Shown: positions 36,204-49,165 of the stretch, in pieces
Layout: each line of letters starts with the position of its first letter
Position numbering within the stretch: position 1 is the stretch's first letter
Notes under the pieces: model-generated
What the model was told of the DNA's origin: nothing
What the model saw: only the letters and a program-made list of their open reading frames with translations
Database searches by the model: none
Assembly: GCA_015501605.1 (NCBI GenBank)
Contig: JADNRZ010000005.1
Coordinates: forward strand, 1,798,001 to 1,862,000
Direction: 5' to 3'
Source: Panaeolus papilionaceus
Taxonomy: Eukaryota; Basidiomycota; Agaricomycetes; Agaricales
DNA: 64,000 nt
Program-made: the position numbers and the translations under genes

Positions 36204-38274
36204 TCAGTGTTTACGACGATGTTCCAACCCAACAAGATAGCACGCTTGCGCCCATCGAACTGCTCGTGGAAACCAGATGCTGTGCGTAAGATGAATGGGT
36301 TGGTTGGTCCGCGCTCTCCCCACAGGAAGAAACTCAACTTCAGGGTAATTTCCTTCAAACCATTCCTCTGGCCGAACGCCATACCCACGAGGAATAACAT
36401 CTCCAGCTTCCAACATGCATCTTTCCAGATCTGCAAGATCGTTCTGGTTGAAGGGACAATTACCCTCTGGTACGTCAACAGAATCGTGCTTGATGTTGAT
36501 ATCCACATCGTGTTCCATGACCTCCTGCACACTGCCCTGATTAAACGGTACCGCCCTATCCATATTGCCTGCTAAATCCAGGAACTCTTCAATACCGTTG
36601 AGATCATCTTCATCATCCTGACCTTCTGCATCGTCATCATACTCTTCGTCGGACTGAAATCCATTGCTAGAGTTACCTCTGTCTTCGTCCTCGTCCCCAC
36701 TCAGGCCGGTGTTGTTATTCGGTTCCTCATCTTTGGTGCTGGATGGATAACCATAATACTCCTCAATTTCGGATAGACTAAAACCCTCGCATTCATCGAA
36801 GAATTCGAACCTGTGGGTATTTAACGTGTAGACGCCATGTTTGACCATTCCTTCGATCTCAAGGTCCTAATCAGATGATCAATTGTTAGATACCGCTGAT
36901 CTGGATAATTGACCACTTACGTTTGGTGATTTGTTGCCTCGTGTGCGGATCGGGTGTGAGTTCCATACGTCAACGAATGTGTCACAGTCCTGCTGAATTT
37001 GATCAAGGAATAGCCAATGAAGTAGCCAGCGGTGTGTTTCATTCTGTGCATCAAGGTGATGCAGCCTCCCGAGCCGACCAAAGAATGCTCTCCACGCTCT
37101 GACCACCTGTTCGCCTAGGTCGACCCAGGTTCGCTCAATAGGGGTGTTGTGAACACTGGGACCCCATAAGAAGCTACCCCGATTTCTGCCTCGGACGAGT
37201 ATCATGAGCACAGAGACGTCCCGGTTCTCCCCTCCTCTATCACCCCGAACTCGAGAAGGCACACCGTGTTCATTAATTGAATCAACAAACATGTTGAGCA
37301 CAGTCCGTGCGGTGTTTCGGGTGTTGACCCTGAGTCCCGTAATCTAAATATGGAATCATTATAAATTGGTTACGTTGAATCAAAACAGCGCCGGCACACC
37401 TTTCTAGAATATCCGTCAATGATACCGTGTATCACAATACCCCAAAGAATGAGTTTGTGGTGCCCGTCGATGTGCCAAAGAGCATGAGGCCTTGAAACAT
37501 GGTAGCTTCTCCGTGGCTTCTTCGCCTGTGCCTGCTTCCGGATATTGAGTCCAACTTGATCGACATTATGGATTGCCAACCGTAATCGTTTACGCTGAAC
37601 CCGAAGTTTGTACCGTGCACGGAGATGACCAGTGACATATGCCTCTCCACTTGTGGGTTTTTCCTGAAGTGTAGTGCGAACCATGTCCTCCAGCTGATCA
37701 TCAGTAATATCTGAATAGGATGTGATACTAAGACCTGCTTCCTTCAACTGCTTCGCCAGAGTATTCCGATGAACCTGAAATAGTTGAGCAAGAGCCGTCA
37801 TCGTGAGATTACAATCAGGGCTTGATGCCCATTCCAAAGCTGCTCGGCTGATTTCCTTCGCAGGCCGCCCCGGTTGTCCTGTGTAAATTACCCTATACAT
37901 AGGTGTTGTTCTCGAAGGTGTGGATTTTCTGTAATGAGGCGTCAGCCCAAGCATGACGAAGCATAGGGGTCTATTCAAATGTACTTGTCAACATCTTTCA
38001 TTATTTTTGTTAGCTCATCGAAGAGTTCCAGAGTGACCCTGGCAGTTTCTTTGACCCAAAATCGAAGAGAAGGCTCTTGAGCCTTGATTGATTCTAATAG
38101 AGGATAGACCTGACTCTGCAACATATTGATGTGGGAGATGACCCGATGTTTGTTGTATATTCCAGTATTGATTAATTGGCTAGTAGTGTAATAGGCATTG
38201 TATATGATATCTGAAGCAACGAGAATGGAAGATGGCCACGATGGTTGCTTTGCAGGAAGACTGGGAAGTGGCAT
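36204..38274 (-). CDS. Integrase-core (rve/DDE) transposase, unit 1
   Basis: Exons 38274-37985, 37928-37400, 37343-36921 and 36866-36204 give 634 residues. An N-terminal helical segment is followed by a helix-turn-helix-like LTMTALAQLFQVHRNTLAKQL. The catalytic core has LWHIDGHHKL (D about 251), VRGDRGGENRDV (D about 308) and VHNTPIERTWVDL (E about 343), a DDE triad with 34 residues between the second Asp and Glu. The acidic tail (EDEDRGNSSNG, DDDAEGQDDEDD) follows. It should cut and join the TATGG termini. The GHHKL.W.IVIHG.IDGYSRK wording is that of eukaryotic integrase-type DNA transposons, possibly IS3EU-like; 7-bp duplications leave the name uncertain. All splice sites recur in the diverged copy at 62.4 kb. 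Confidence 0.85.
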
Positions 38275-38666
38275 TCTGACAAGAAAATCCGAGGAGATTC
38301 CAGAGGGAAAGAGTTGACAACGAAGCTTCACTTCACTAACCACATATAAATAGTGTGTCATCTGGGTCATCTGATGGTTCTATTTTTCTCAAATGCTAGT
38401 ATGGTTGGTCTATTATTGTTATCAGTCGTGCATGGTACAGGTTAGCGGAGATATTCTTTATTTGTCATCGCAGCAATGTCGGTGAACTGTGATCACAGAA
38501 ATGTCCGAGTCAATATATTCTCGTCGCAGACAATCCTATTGCTTATGGTACAAGCTAGGGGAGAGTTCGGTAGAATTTCACCACATACAAAACAACTTAA
38601 AAGATGGTGGTTCTTGTTGTCCTTGGACTCATCTCCACGGTATTCCTGAATCTGGCCTGAATTCCG
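38275..38666. promoter_or_regulatory. Divergent promoter region between transposase and BTB1, unit 1
   Basis: The 392 bp separates the transposase start (minus strand) from the BTB1 start (plus strand). The same divergent layout is kept in unit 2 (46605-46996) and in the older element (62204-62461), which implies shared control. No specific operator is recognised. Confidence 0.5.
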
Positions 38667-39713
38667 ATGAACGATAACCCTGCTGAACCAACGACTTCGA
38701 ATGATGTTGTGACTCTGTCTTGGCATGAGCGGTTCAAAGACCCACCAATGACAGTCAGATTCCGGGTGAGTAATATTATTTCACTATTTATTATCACAAT
38801 AGACTGATTCTCCGTGATCTTGTACACAGGCTGGTGCTACCATTTTTTGCTGTGGAAATTGCGCAGTTCATCAGAGAGTCTCCCAAGATTGCCAAACTTT
38901 ATGAACTTATCAAAGAGAGAGGCTACAACGCTGCTGGGGAGTATCCGATTCCTCTACCTGGCCTATCCGCAAGGTCACTGGAGACGTTTTTAACCTTTGT
39001 ACAATCCGACAAGTAAGATTTTTCATTCATTTTATTTAATTACTAAATTAACCATAATTTATCACAGAGAAAGCGCAGGGACTCAGACCTCCAATTCCTC
39101 GGTTAAGTTCTCGAGAGAGGACATTATCGATGTCATTGCTGTGGCCCAGTGCTGGCAGCTCAGAAATCTTGCCACCCGGTGTACCAACCGATTGGACCTC
39201 AAGAACCAGTCACCCACGTTTCAACTACACGTAGCTTCTAACTTCCATCTAAGTTCAGTTGTTTCTGGCGCTGTTACAGAACTGATTCTCACCGATCTCA
39301 ATGACTGGATTGAACCGGAGTTATTACCGATTGGCATTTACCACACAATGAGCCGGGCGCGCGAAGCAATCCAATGCCAAAGACTCAATATCGCCACTCT
39401 CTTTCCCACCATTGCATCGTTTCCAGCCATCTGTAAACAACATGATATATGTCAGGACGAATGGCGTTTATTGTGGGCTACACACGTCGCAAAACAATTA
39501 TCCAAGTCGAAGCCGAGAGTGTCCGTATTGGCATGCCGTGATGCACTCATTGATGTAATGGACAAAAATAGTGTTATCGCCAAGGGATGCCTTCATCATA
39601 TGAAGGACGATCTCACCCTTCACCCAAACTGGAAACCATGCTGGGAGGCAGAATCAGTAATTATTGATCAGGTTATCAAGCGCGTGACAGAGATGGTGAT
39701 GGAAGGAGAATAA
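38667..39713 (+). pseudogene. BTB-domain protein 1 (BTB1), unit 1, frameshifted
   Basis: Exons 38667-38765, 38830-39012 and 39068-39713. In exon 2 the T run at about 38842-38847 has six T instead of the five in unit 2, shifting the frame shortly after GATIF and destroying the BTB core. Otherwise identical in coding content to unit 2. A true 1-bp insertion or a homopolymer sequencing error are both possible. Confidence 0.75.
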
Positions 39714-39858
39714 ATAGCTGCTTGGAGTGAACGCACATGCAGTAATTTAGAGAATAAATACCATGTACCGTGATGGTATATATAGTGTTTTAAATTTCAG
39801 TTCAAGTCATTGCTTTCGACCTCTACCGTCAACCCTCTCAACCCTTATTCTGGTAGTT

Positions 39859-40836
39859 ATGTCTACTATGAATGCCGATTCTTTCATTCCCACCGAAGAG
39901 ACTCCCACCGAACATCCTATGTACAATGAGGATGCGGTTGGTGTTGTAATCCAGGTATCCATCTTCCATTTTCATACAAGTCAAGCGAGTGCTAACGATC
40001 CAAAGATTGATAGAACTTTGTACTGGGCTAACAAAGCAGACCTAATCCGTTATTGTGCCTTCTTTGAGGGTGCATTTGGAATGACTGAATATGTATCAAC
40101 CGAAGGGACGGTCGAAAAGCCCTTACAGTTCAATGATCGTATTACATCAGAGATGTTTGAGCCGTTCTTGACGTGGTTGTGGGAAGGGTAAGCCAGCAAA
40201 ATATTTCTAATAGGGAATATAATCTGATGGTTATTTAGTTCCCGTGGAGATTATACCGCCAGCGATTTGGAGAACATGCTTCTGCTCACCAATGCATGGA
40301 ATGCACCAGTAGCTCAGGAATTCTGTTTGGAGCGGCTTATCTCCATGAATACTTGCCCATTCTATCGAATTCGAGTTGTTATGCCGTATAAAGATCCTGA
40401 AGATCTTCGACGGACAATCATCACTGCCATTGGAACTCCACAAAGCTCTTGGCCAATGAACAACCGACCAGTCGATACTGTCTTGATGCAGCTAAAAATA
40501 CGCCTTCAGGAAGTTCGGCGAGATCTCGTTGCTCAGCCTCCAGCTATCACACGGAACCCAAATTGTTCTACCGATGATCATGTGGTTTGTCATGGCTGGT
40601 GGCAGGATGACTGGAGAAGGTATGTTTCGGAGCCGGTATTCCGCACCATCAATCCGATGCCTATCTCTCGGGCGTATGAGGCTATGAAGGCGATTACCTT
40701 TCATACGTCGGTGTGTAGGAAGGATGCTATGGAAGCACTGATGGCTAATGAATTGCTCCTGACAAGCGAAGACAGGTTGATCGACGAGGCAGTCAGGGCA
40801 GTGTCGGAACATTTGAGTCGCCAGATGTTGATTTAG
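39859..40836 (+). CDS. BTB-domain protein 2 (BTB2), unit 1
   Basis: Exons 39859-39954, 40006-40187 and 40239-40836 give 291 residues. The BTB-like fold region covers IDRTLYWANKADLIRYCAFF through FEPFLTWLWEG, then a BACK-like stretch DLENMLLLTNAWNAPVAQEF. Near the C terminus CSTDDHVVCHGWW resembles the C..H..C plus Trp pattern of fungal BTB proteins. Its counterpart at 59.4-60.3 kb reads much closer to textbook fungal BTB (SGVFRGMF, NPLCLHGIEVKEFEPLVQWL), which supports the assignment. BTB proteins often bridge Cullin-3 ubiquitin ligases to substrates; target unknown. It lies 145 bp after BTB1 on the same strand, between BTB1 and the right TIR. Confidence 0.75.
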
Positions 40837-41236
40837 ATAATGTAAATAGTACACATTGCTTTTCGAATCTTAATAGTCCTGTTTTCAAGGTATTCAGTAA
40901 ATCCTTGGTTTTTATCTTGCCTGTGATTAAAAGGATTATCAATGCACCTGAAGCGCGCTGTCTGAACGTCCGTGGGAGCGATTTTATGGCTGTGAACTGC
41001 CTGACTGAGATTAAGTACATCAGGCATAATGATAATTGTTTCGATTTCAGGTGAGATTCGGACTCCATTCTGATTGTCGAACTAATACTAAATGGCCGTT
41101 TCTCGACAAAGCTATAAACGATAACGGAAGCGTTGTTGAGTCCAGTCAAAGCACAAAACGGGCGTAGCAAACAAATTTTTAAGTATTTTTTTGGAACATT
41201 AAAAATGATAGGAGTGCAAACCTTATACCATTGGAG

Positions 41237-42006
41237 TGCCCGTTTGATCGTTCGTTAAGGCACCCGTGTCCATCTCAACCTAATTCGACAAGCTTGGATC
41301 AGCGTTGAGACCAAAATTAGAGGTATAGCGTGGGAATTGTTCCCCTCAGACACAACTTAAGCCCCGTACGCATTTAATATATTTCATTATAATTGTGATT
41401 TATACTAAATATTTGATTTTGCATATTCCATCGACGCCGTTCACAAAAGTGTTAATTCATTTATGCATGCATGTGGGCATTCTCCCAAGCCAGGGTGAGC
41501 GGCCTCGAGCCCTTCGAGGCGTTCGAGCCTCGGAGCATCTTCTTCGGTTCAACGCTCGATTACCCTGACTATGATTGTGTAAGGCCGGCCCTTCGGTCAT
41601 ATGGCCTATGCTATGAAGACTAATAACCCCTGCCGTCCGAGGCCGAAAGCAAGCTCGGCCCTATTTAAAGTCCGACGGCAGGGCTCTAAATATGGGCACA
41701 ACTGAAATTTGAGACGAATATATCTGTGTGCACATGCAGGTTGAAACGCGCTCTGTGTGTGCAACTGAGGTTCAACGAGCTCATTTTGTGACACACATCT
41801 GGACGAATTACCTTATTAGGCAATACGCCCGGATGTGCGTCAAGATTTTGAGCTCGAACGCCTGAATCTGTGTGCCACACACAGAAAAATGTAGAAATCT
41901 GTGTGTCGCACACTCAAAATATCGAAATGTGTGTGCCACTTACGCCAAAATTGAAATTTACAGATGTGCAACTGCAAAATAATAAATGTGCAGATGGCGT
42001 GCCATA
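41237..42006 (-). repeat. Right terminal inverted repeat, unit 1 (internal)
   Basis: Ends GGCGTGCCATA at 42006 and is followed by G then TATGGGCAGG, the start of unit 2, instead of host DNA. It has about 36 bp extra relative to the left TIR after the GCCGAAAGCAAGCTCGG block. Confidence 0.85.
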
Positions 42007-42607
42007 GTATGGGCAGGGGCGATCGTGCAGGTGGCTAGTAGGGATGAAATAGAAAGCACGAGAGCGATAGGAAGAGGAAAGAAGAAGGAGAGGATAAGCG
42101 ACAGGGAGAGGGAGGAAGACTATGCGATAGAACGGCAAGGGAGGTTAATGGATATTAATAGAATGGAGTATAGGATAGAGAGGATAGGAGAAGAGTGGAG
42201 AGAGAGTGGAGAGCGGACAGGAGATGATAAGGGAGTGGAGTATCGGACAGGGAGGACAGGAAAGCAAGAGAGATCTAGAGTAGAGAGCGGACAGGAGAGG
42301 ATAAAGGAGCGGAGTATAGGACAGGGAGGACAGGAGAGGGAGTGGAGAGAGAATGCAAAGGATAAAGGAGTGCGGTAGTGAGCATAAGAGGAGGGTACGA
42401 AACGTGAGAGGATGGGATAGGAAAACGAGTGTAGATGGGTGTCAGGACTAGCAAGGGACTCGGAGAAGGCTGAATATAGGAATGATGGAGGGCACACACG
42501 ACTGGTATGCACGGAGGAGTCGGCGGATGTCGGACCACATACTGTTAACTTGTGGCGAACGCAACTGAATTGAAGTGTAAGGGCGAAGTAGAGGGCACAG
42601 AAATAAT

Positions 42608-44347
42608 CTACGGTCGATAAACCGCGTGGTCAGGAACTTCAGGGTCACAGGTATTCTCGTCATAGAAATCGGCAAGATTGATAGATGACATTGATCTGTC
42701 GAGTTGCTGGAAAGAAGGGCCAGGGGAATCCTCTCCCGACCCTTCATTATCCGTGGCATTGTGGTCAGACGAGTCTAGAAGAATATAAGCGAAAGAAGAT
42801 CGTTAATATGCAACGCAAGGTCACTTACAAATTGTAATGATCTCAGGCTTGGTTGTACGAGCGGTGAACTTCCCAGATGAGCGGAGTGTACGACGAGTAG
42901 GAGCAGAATGTGAGGACGACGATGAATTACGAGTTGGCTTAGAGGACGGTTTAGAGGAAGATGAGGAGGAAGCATGTGGCGCTGCGAAGGAGATTTGAGA
43001 GCCAGATGTTTTCGACGATGATGAAGTAGTTCGAGAACCGGAGCCGGAGGCTGAGCGAGTGCCGCTAGTCCGCCACTGGTGGAACTCCTTCAAAGGAATG
43101 CGCTTAGTCGATACTGTGGGTTAATGTTCAGTTATGCTAATAATACAATTAAATGCAGAATGTACTACTCACCAATGCACAATGTACTCTTGGGCTTGGT
43201 CCGGCGACCAACCATACCGCTGATCAGGCGCACCATCTTGCCATTACATGTAGGCTTCTCTTTTCCATCGGATGAGTTGAACTGTCTACCTTTACCCTTG
43301 CCAACGCTGGCCTGTCTCTCGACCATGTCCATTCGTACCACACTACCTCCCTCAATGGTTCCGTCCTCCATCAACCTGTCCCTTTCGCTATCCTCATCTA
43401 TACCCTTGCCAACCTCCAAATCATCAACAACTCGGCACCCGCCATCCTCAGCATCAACCTCATCGCCGCCGCCACCAACCGCCTCCATGCTACTGTGATC
43501 AAGGTTAACGAGCTCATACCTCCCACATGATCCCTTGATCTGGACACAAGGAAGCCAAAGCGGAGTGTCATCGCCTTCACCGTGTTCGATCATCCACGTT
43601 GTGGCATCAGGAAGTATGGTACAGATGTGATCCCAAACCTGATCTTGAGTCCAAGACTCATCAAACTCGTACCCATTGCTCGGCCACGTGCATAGCGCAC
43701 GGTTCATTGCACGGACCTCCTCGCGCCCAAAGTTGTATTCCTCCATCCAGTAGGTGCCATCGTGAACTTGACCAATATCTGAGTCTTCCCCATCAACATC
43801 ACTATCGGGCGCTGTACTCTATGGAGTGTGAAATAAGAACATGAGAATGACATGAGTAAGAAAATATAAAGTGTAAGATGCGAACCAGTTTAACCCCACA
43901 CGGTAGAATTGCGACCGTGCTGACCATGAACTTGGTATTGGTTTGCTTAGCCGCTGGCGCTAGGGCATTCGAAGGTGGTACTTCTGAGTGTTGCTTTGCA
44001 GCCTTCTTCTTTAACCCTTTGTTGGTCTCGAGCCTAGCTTGCTTCACCTTGGCATCCTTTGATTCTGAGGTCGGGTTGTCGCCATTGTCGCCTCCTTCAT
44101 CAGAATCATCAGCAATCAAACTGGTAAGATTGCGTCGGAATGAGGTGAGAGGGAGCCTGGATGATTTCGATTTCGATTTCGAGGATGAAGATGAGGTTGA
44201 GCGAGTAGAGCGAAGGTCGGTACGGGCCTTTTTCTGAGGACGGTTAGACTGGTGAGATGGGACGGAGGTTGAGTCGGAGTCGGAGTCTAAGGTTTCGGGA
44301 CTAGATGCAGAACCAGAGGCCTTGCGCTTACGATGGGTTCTTGCCAT
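42608..44347 (-). CDS. Transposon accessory protein, 519 residues (unit 2)
   Basis: Same as the copy at 34278-36017, with exons 44347-43886, 43818-43173, 43113-42829 and 42774-42608. No coding difference was seen between the two. Confidence 0.7.
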
Positions 44348-44533
44348 AGTCAAGATAAAAGCGTTTCGAAGGGTCAATTAAAAACAAGAGAGCAAGTATG
44401 TAAGAAAGTAGGGGGAGTATCGGAGGATTAAATCGATAAAATAGAGATGAGTACCGGGGGAAGGGGTGTAGGCACTACAGAAATACGAAATACACCAGCT
44501 GTATTTATACTACTGCCCAGCGTCCATACATGT

Positions 44534-46604
44534 TCAGTGTTTACGACGATGTTCCAACCCAACAAGATAGCACGCTTGCGCCCATCGAACTGCTCGTGGA
44601 AACCAGATGCTGTGCGTAAGATGAATGGGTTGGTTGGTCCGCGCTCTCCCCACAGGAAGAAACTCAACTTCAGGGTAATTTCCTTCAAACCATTCCTCTG
44701 GCCGAACGCCATACCCACGAGGAATAACATCTCCAGCTTCCAACATGCATCTTTCCAGATCTGCAAGATCGTTCTGGTTGAAGGGACAATTACCCTCTGG
44801 TACGTCAACAGAATCGTGCTTGATGTTGATATCCACATCGTGTTCCATGACCTCCTGCACACTGCCCTGATTAAACGGTACCGCCCTATCCATATTGCCT
44901 GCTAAATCCAGGAACTCTTCAATACCGTTGAGATCATCTTCATCATCCTGACCTTCTGCATCGTCATCATACTCTTCGTCGGACTGAAATCCATTGCTAG
45001 AGTTACCTCTGTCTTCGTCCTCGTCCCCACTCAGGCCGGTGTTGTTATTCGGTTCCTCATCTTTGGTGCTGGATGGATAACCATAATACTCCTCAATTTC
45101 GGATAGACTAAAACCCTCGCATTCATCGAAGAATTCGAACCTGTGGGTATTTAACGTGTAGACGCCATGTTTGACCATTCCTTCGATCTCAAGGTCCTAA
45201 TCAGATGATCAATTGTTAGATACCGCTGATCTGGATAATTGACCACTTACGTTTGGTGATTTGTTGCCTCGTGTGCGGATCGGGTGTGAGTTCCATACGT
45301 CAACGAATGTGTCACAGTCCTGCTGAATTTGATCAAGGAATAGCCAATGAAGTAGCCAGCGGTGTGTTTCATTCTGTGCATCAAGGTGATGCAGCCTCCC
45401 GAGCCGACCAAAGAATGCTCTCCACGCTCTGACCACCTGTTCGCCTAGGTCGACCCAGGTTCGCTCAATAGGGGTGTTGTGAACACTGGGACCCCATAAG
45501 AAGCTACCCCGATTTCTGCCTCGGACGAGTATCATGAGCACAGAGACGTCCCGGTTCTCCCCTCCTCTATCACCCCGAACTCGAGAAGGCACACCGTGTT
45601 CATTAATTGAATCAACAAACATGTTGAGCACAGTCCGTGCGGTGTTTCGGGTGTTGACCCTGAGTCCCGTAATCTAAATATGGAATCATTATAAATTGGT
45701 TACGTTGAATCAAAACAGCGCCGGCACACCTTTCTAGAATATCCGTCAATGATACCGTGTATCACAATACCCCAAAGAATGAGTTTGTGGTGCCCGTCGA
45801 TGTGCCAAAGAGCATGAGGCCTTGAAACATGGTAGCTTCTCCGTGGCTTCTTCGCCTGTGCCTGCTTCCGGATATTGAGTCCAACTTGATCGACATTATG
45901 GATTGCCAACCGTAATCGTTTACGCTGAACCCGAAGTTTGTACCGTGCACGGAGATGACCAGTGACATATGCCTCTCCACTTGTGGGTTTTTCCTGAAGT
46001 GTAGTGCGAACCATGTCCTCCAGCTGATCATCAGTAATATCTGAATAGGATGTGATACTAAGACCTGCTTCCTTCAACTGCTTCGCCAGAGTATTCCGAT
46101 GAACCTGAAATAGTTGAGCAAGAGCCGTCATCGTGAGATTACAATCAGGGCTTGATGCCCATTCCAAAGCTGCTCGGCTGATTTCCTTCGCAGGCCGCCC
46201 CGGTTGTCCTGTGTAAATTACCCTATACATAGGTGTTGTTCTCGAAGGTGTGGATTTTCTGTAATGAGGCGTCAGCCCAAGCATGACGAAGCATAGGGGT
46301 CTATTCAAATGTACTTGTCAACATCTTTCATTATTTTTGTTAGCTCATCGAAGAGTTCCAGAGTGACCCTGGCAGTTTCTTTGACCCAAAATCGAAGAGA
46401 AGGCTCTTGAGCCTTGATTGATTCTAATAGAGGATAGACCTGACTCTGCAACATATTGATGTGGGAGATGACCCGATGTTTGTTGTATATTCCAGTATTG
46501 ATTAATTGGCTAGTAGTGTAATAGGCATTGTATATGATATCTGAAGCAACGAGAATGGAAGATGGCCACGATGGTTGCTTTGCAGGAAGACTGGGAAGTG
46601 GCAT
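44534..46604 (-). CDS. Integrase-core (rve/DDE) transposase, unit 2
   Basis: Same 634-residue protein as at 36204-38274, with exons 46604-46315, 46258-45730, 45673-45251 and 45196-44534. DDE residues and splice sites are intact. With two intact copies, the composite has an uninterrupted transposase source. Confidence 0.85.
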
Positions 46605-46996
46605 TCTGACAAGAAAATCCGAGGAGATTCCAGAGGGAAAGAGTTGACAACGAAGCTTCACTTCACTAACCACATATAAATAGTGTGTCATCTGGGTCAT
46701 CTGATGGTTCTATTTTTCTCAAATGCTAGTATGGTTGGTCTATTATTGTTATCAGTCGTGCATGGTACAGGTTAGCGGAGATATTCTTTATTTGTCATCG
46801 CAGCAATGTCGGTGAACTGTGATCACAGAAATGTCCGAGTCAATATATTCTCGTCGCAGACAATCCTATTGCTTATGGTACAAGCTAGGGGAGAGTTCGG
46901 TAGAATTTCACCACATACAAAACAACTTAAAAGATGGTGGTTCTTGTTGTCCTTGGACTCATCTCCACGGTATTCCTGAATCTGGCCTGAATTCCG

Positions 46997-48042
46997 ATGA
47001 ACGATAACCCTGCTGAACCAACGACTTCGAATGATGTTGTGACTCTGTCTTGGCATGAGCGGTTCAAAGACCCACCAATGACAGTCAGATTCCGGGTGAG
47101 TAATATTATTTCACTATTTATTATCACAATAGACTGATTCTCCGTGATCTTGTACACAGGCTGGTGCTACCATTTTTGCTGTGGAAATTGCGCAGTTCAT
47201 CAGAGAGTCTCCCAAGATTGCCAAACTTTATGAACTTATCAAAGAGAGAGGCTACAACGCTGCTGGGGAGTATCCGATTCCTCTACCTGGCCTATCCGCA
47301 AGGTCACTGGAGACGTTTTTAACCTTTGTACAATCCGACAAGTAAGATTTTTCATTCATTTTATTTAATTACTAAATTAACCATAATTTATCACAGAGAA
47401 AGCGCAGGGACTCAGACCTCCAATTCCTCGGTTAAGTTCTCGAGAGAGGACATTATCGATGTCATTGCTGTGGCCCAGTGCTGGCAGCTCAGAAATCTTG
47501 CCACCCGGTGTACCAACCGATTGGACCTCAAGAACCAGTCACCCACGTTTCAACTACACGTAGCTTCTAACTTCCATCTAAGTTCAGTTGTTTCTGGCGC
47601 TGTTACAGAACTGATTCTCACCGATCTCAATGACTGGATTGAACCGGAGTTATTACCGATTGGCATTTACCACACAATGAGCCGGGCGCGCGAAGCAATC
47701 CAATGCCAAAGACTCAATATCGCCACTCTCTTTCCCACCATTGCATCGTTTCCAGCCATCTGTAAACAACATGATATATGTCAGGACGAATGGCGTTTAT
47801 TGTGGGCTACACACGTCGCAAAACAATTATCCAAGTCGAAGCCGAGAGTGTCCGTATTGGCATGCCGTGATGCACTCATTGATGTAATGGACAAAAATAG
47901 TGTTATCGCCAAGGGATGCCTTCATCATATGAAGGACGATCTCACCCTTCACCCAAACTGGAAACCATGCTGGGAGGCAGAATCAGTAATTATTGATCAG
48001 GTTATCAAGCGCGTGACAGAGATGGTGATGGAAGGAGAATAA
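46997..48042 (+). CDS. BTB-domain protein 1 (BTB1), unit 2, intact
   Basis: Exons 46997-47095, 47160-47341 and 47397-48042 give 308 residues. BTB core: RFRAGATIFAVEIAQFIRES, then AKLYELIKERGYNAAGEYP and IPLPGLSARSLETFLTFVQS. After it, DIIDVIAVAQCWQLRNLATR and SPTFQLHVASNFHLS correspond to the BACK-like helical part. CKQHDIC is a C-x2-H-x2-C motif also present in the diverged copy (CRSHEQC). No signal peptide or membrane segment. It shares a divergent promoter region with the transposase. The cellular role is unknown; acting as a ubiquitin-ligase adaptor or as a dimerising DNA-complex partner are both possible. Confidence 0.8.
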
Positions 48043-48187
48043 ATAGCTGCTTGGAGTGAACGCACATGCAGTAATTTAGAGAATAAATACCATGTACCGT
48101 GATGGTATATATAGTGTTTTAAATTTCAGTTCAAGTCATTGCTTTCGACCTCTACCGTCAACCCTCTCAACCCTTATTCTGGTAGTT

Positions 48188-49165
48188 ATGTCTACTATGA
48201 ATGCCGATTCTTTCATTCCCACCGAAGAGACTCCCACCGAACATCCTATGTACAATGAGGATGCGGTTGGTGTTGTAATCCAGGTATCCATCTTCCATTT
48301 TCATACAAGTCAAGCGAGTGCTAACGATCCAAAGATTGATAGAACTTTGTACTGGGCTAACAAAGCAGACCTAATCCGTTATTGTGCCTTCTTTGAGGGT
48401 GCATTTGGAATGACTGAATATGTATCAACCGAAGGGACGGTCGAAAAGCCCTTACAGTTCAATGATCGTATTACATCAGAGATGTTTGAGCCGTTCTTGA
48501 CGTGGTTGTGGGAAGGGTAAGCCAGCAAAATATTTCTAATAGGGAATATAATCTGATGGTTATTTAGTTCCCGTGGAGATTATACCGCCAGCGATTTGGA
48601 GAACATGCTTCTGCTCACCAATGCATGGAATGCACCAGTAGCTCAGGAATTCTGTTTGGAGCGGCTTATCTCCATGAATACTTGCCCATTCTATCGAATT
48701 CGAGTTGTTATGCCGTATAAAGATCCTGAAGATCTTCGACGGACAATCATCACTGCCATTGGAACTCCACAAAGCTCTTGGCCAATGAACAACCGACCAG
48801 TCGATACTGTCTTGATGCAGCTAAAAATACGCCTTCAGGAAGTTCGGCGAGATCTCGTTGCTCAGCCTCCAGCTATCACACGGAACCCAAATTGTTCTAC
48901 CGATGATCATGTGGTTTGTCATGGCTGGTGGCAGGATGACTGGAGAAGGTATGTTTCGGAGCCGGTATTCCGCACCATCAATCCGATGCCTATCTCTCGG
49001 GCGTATGAGGCTATGAAGGCGATTACCTTTCATACGTCGGTGTGTAGGAAGGATGCTATGGAAGCACTGATGGCTAATGAATTGCTCCTGACAAGCGAAG
49101 ACAGGTTGATCGACGAGGCAGTCAGGGCAGTGTCGGAACATTTGAGTCGCCAGATGTTGATTTAG
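48188..49165 (+). CDS. BTB-domain protein 2 (BTB2), unit 2
   Basis: Same 291-residue protein as at 39859-40836, with exons 48188-48283, 48335-48516 and 48568-49165. No coding difference between units was noticed. Confidence 0.75.

Larger units (their letters stand above)
33678..42007 (+). repeat. Tandem duplication, unit 1 (8330 bp)
   Basis: Repeated at 42008-50336 (8329 bp). The breakpoint on the left falls at TATGGG inside the element. The right breakpoint is the last base of the TIR plus one G. The length difference is one T in the run at about 38842-38847. Confidence 0.9.

Noticed and set aside
34445..45000. Two independent insertions of the same transposon side by side
   Set aside because: Unit 2 has no left terminus and no target duplication at the junction, and the units are almost identical, so tandem duplication of one insertion fits better.
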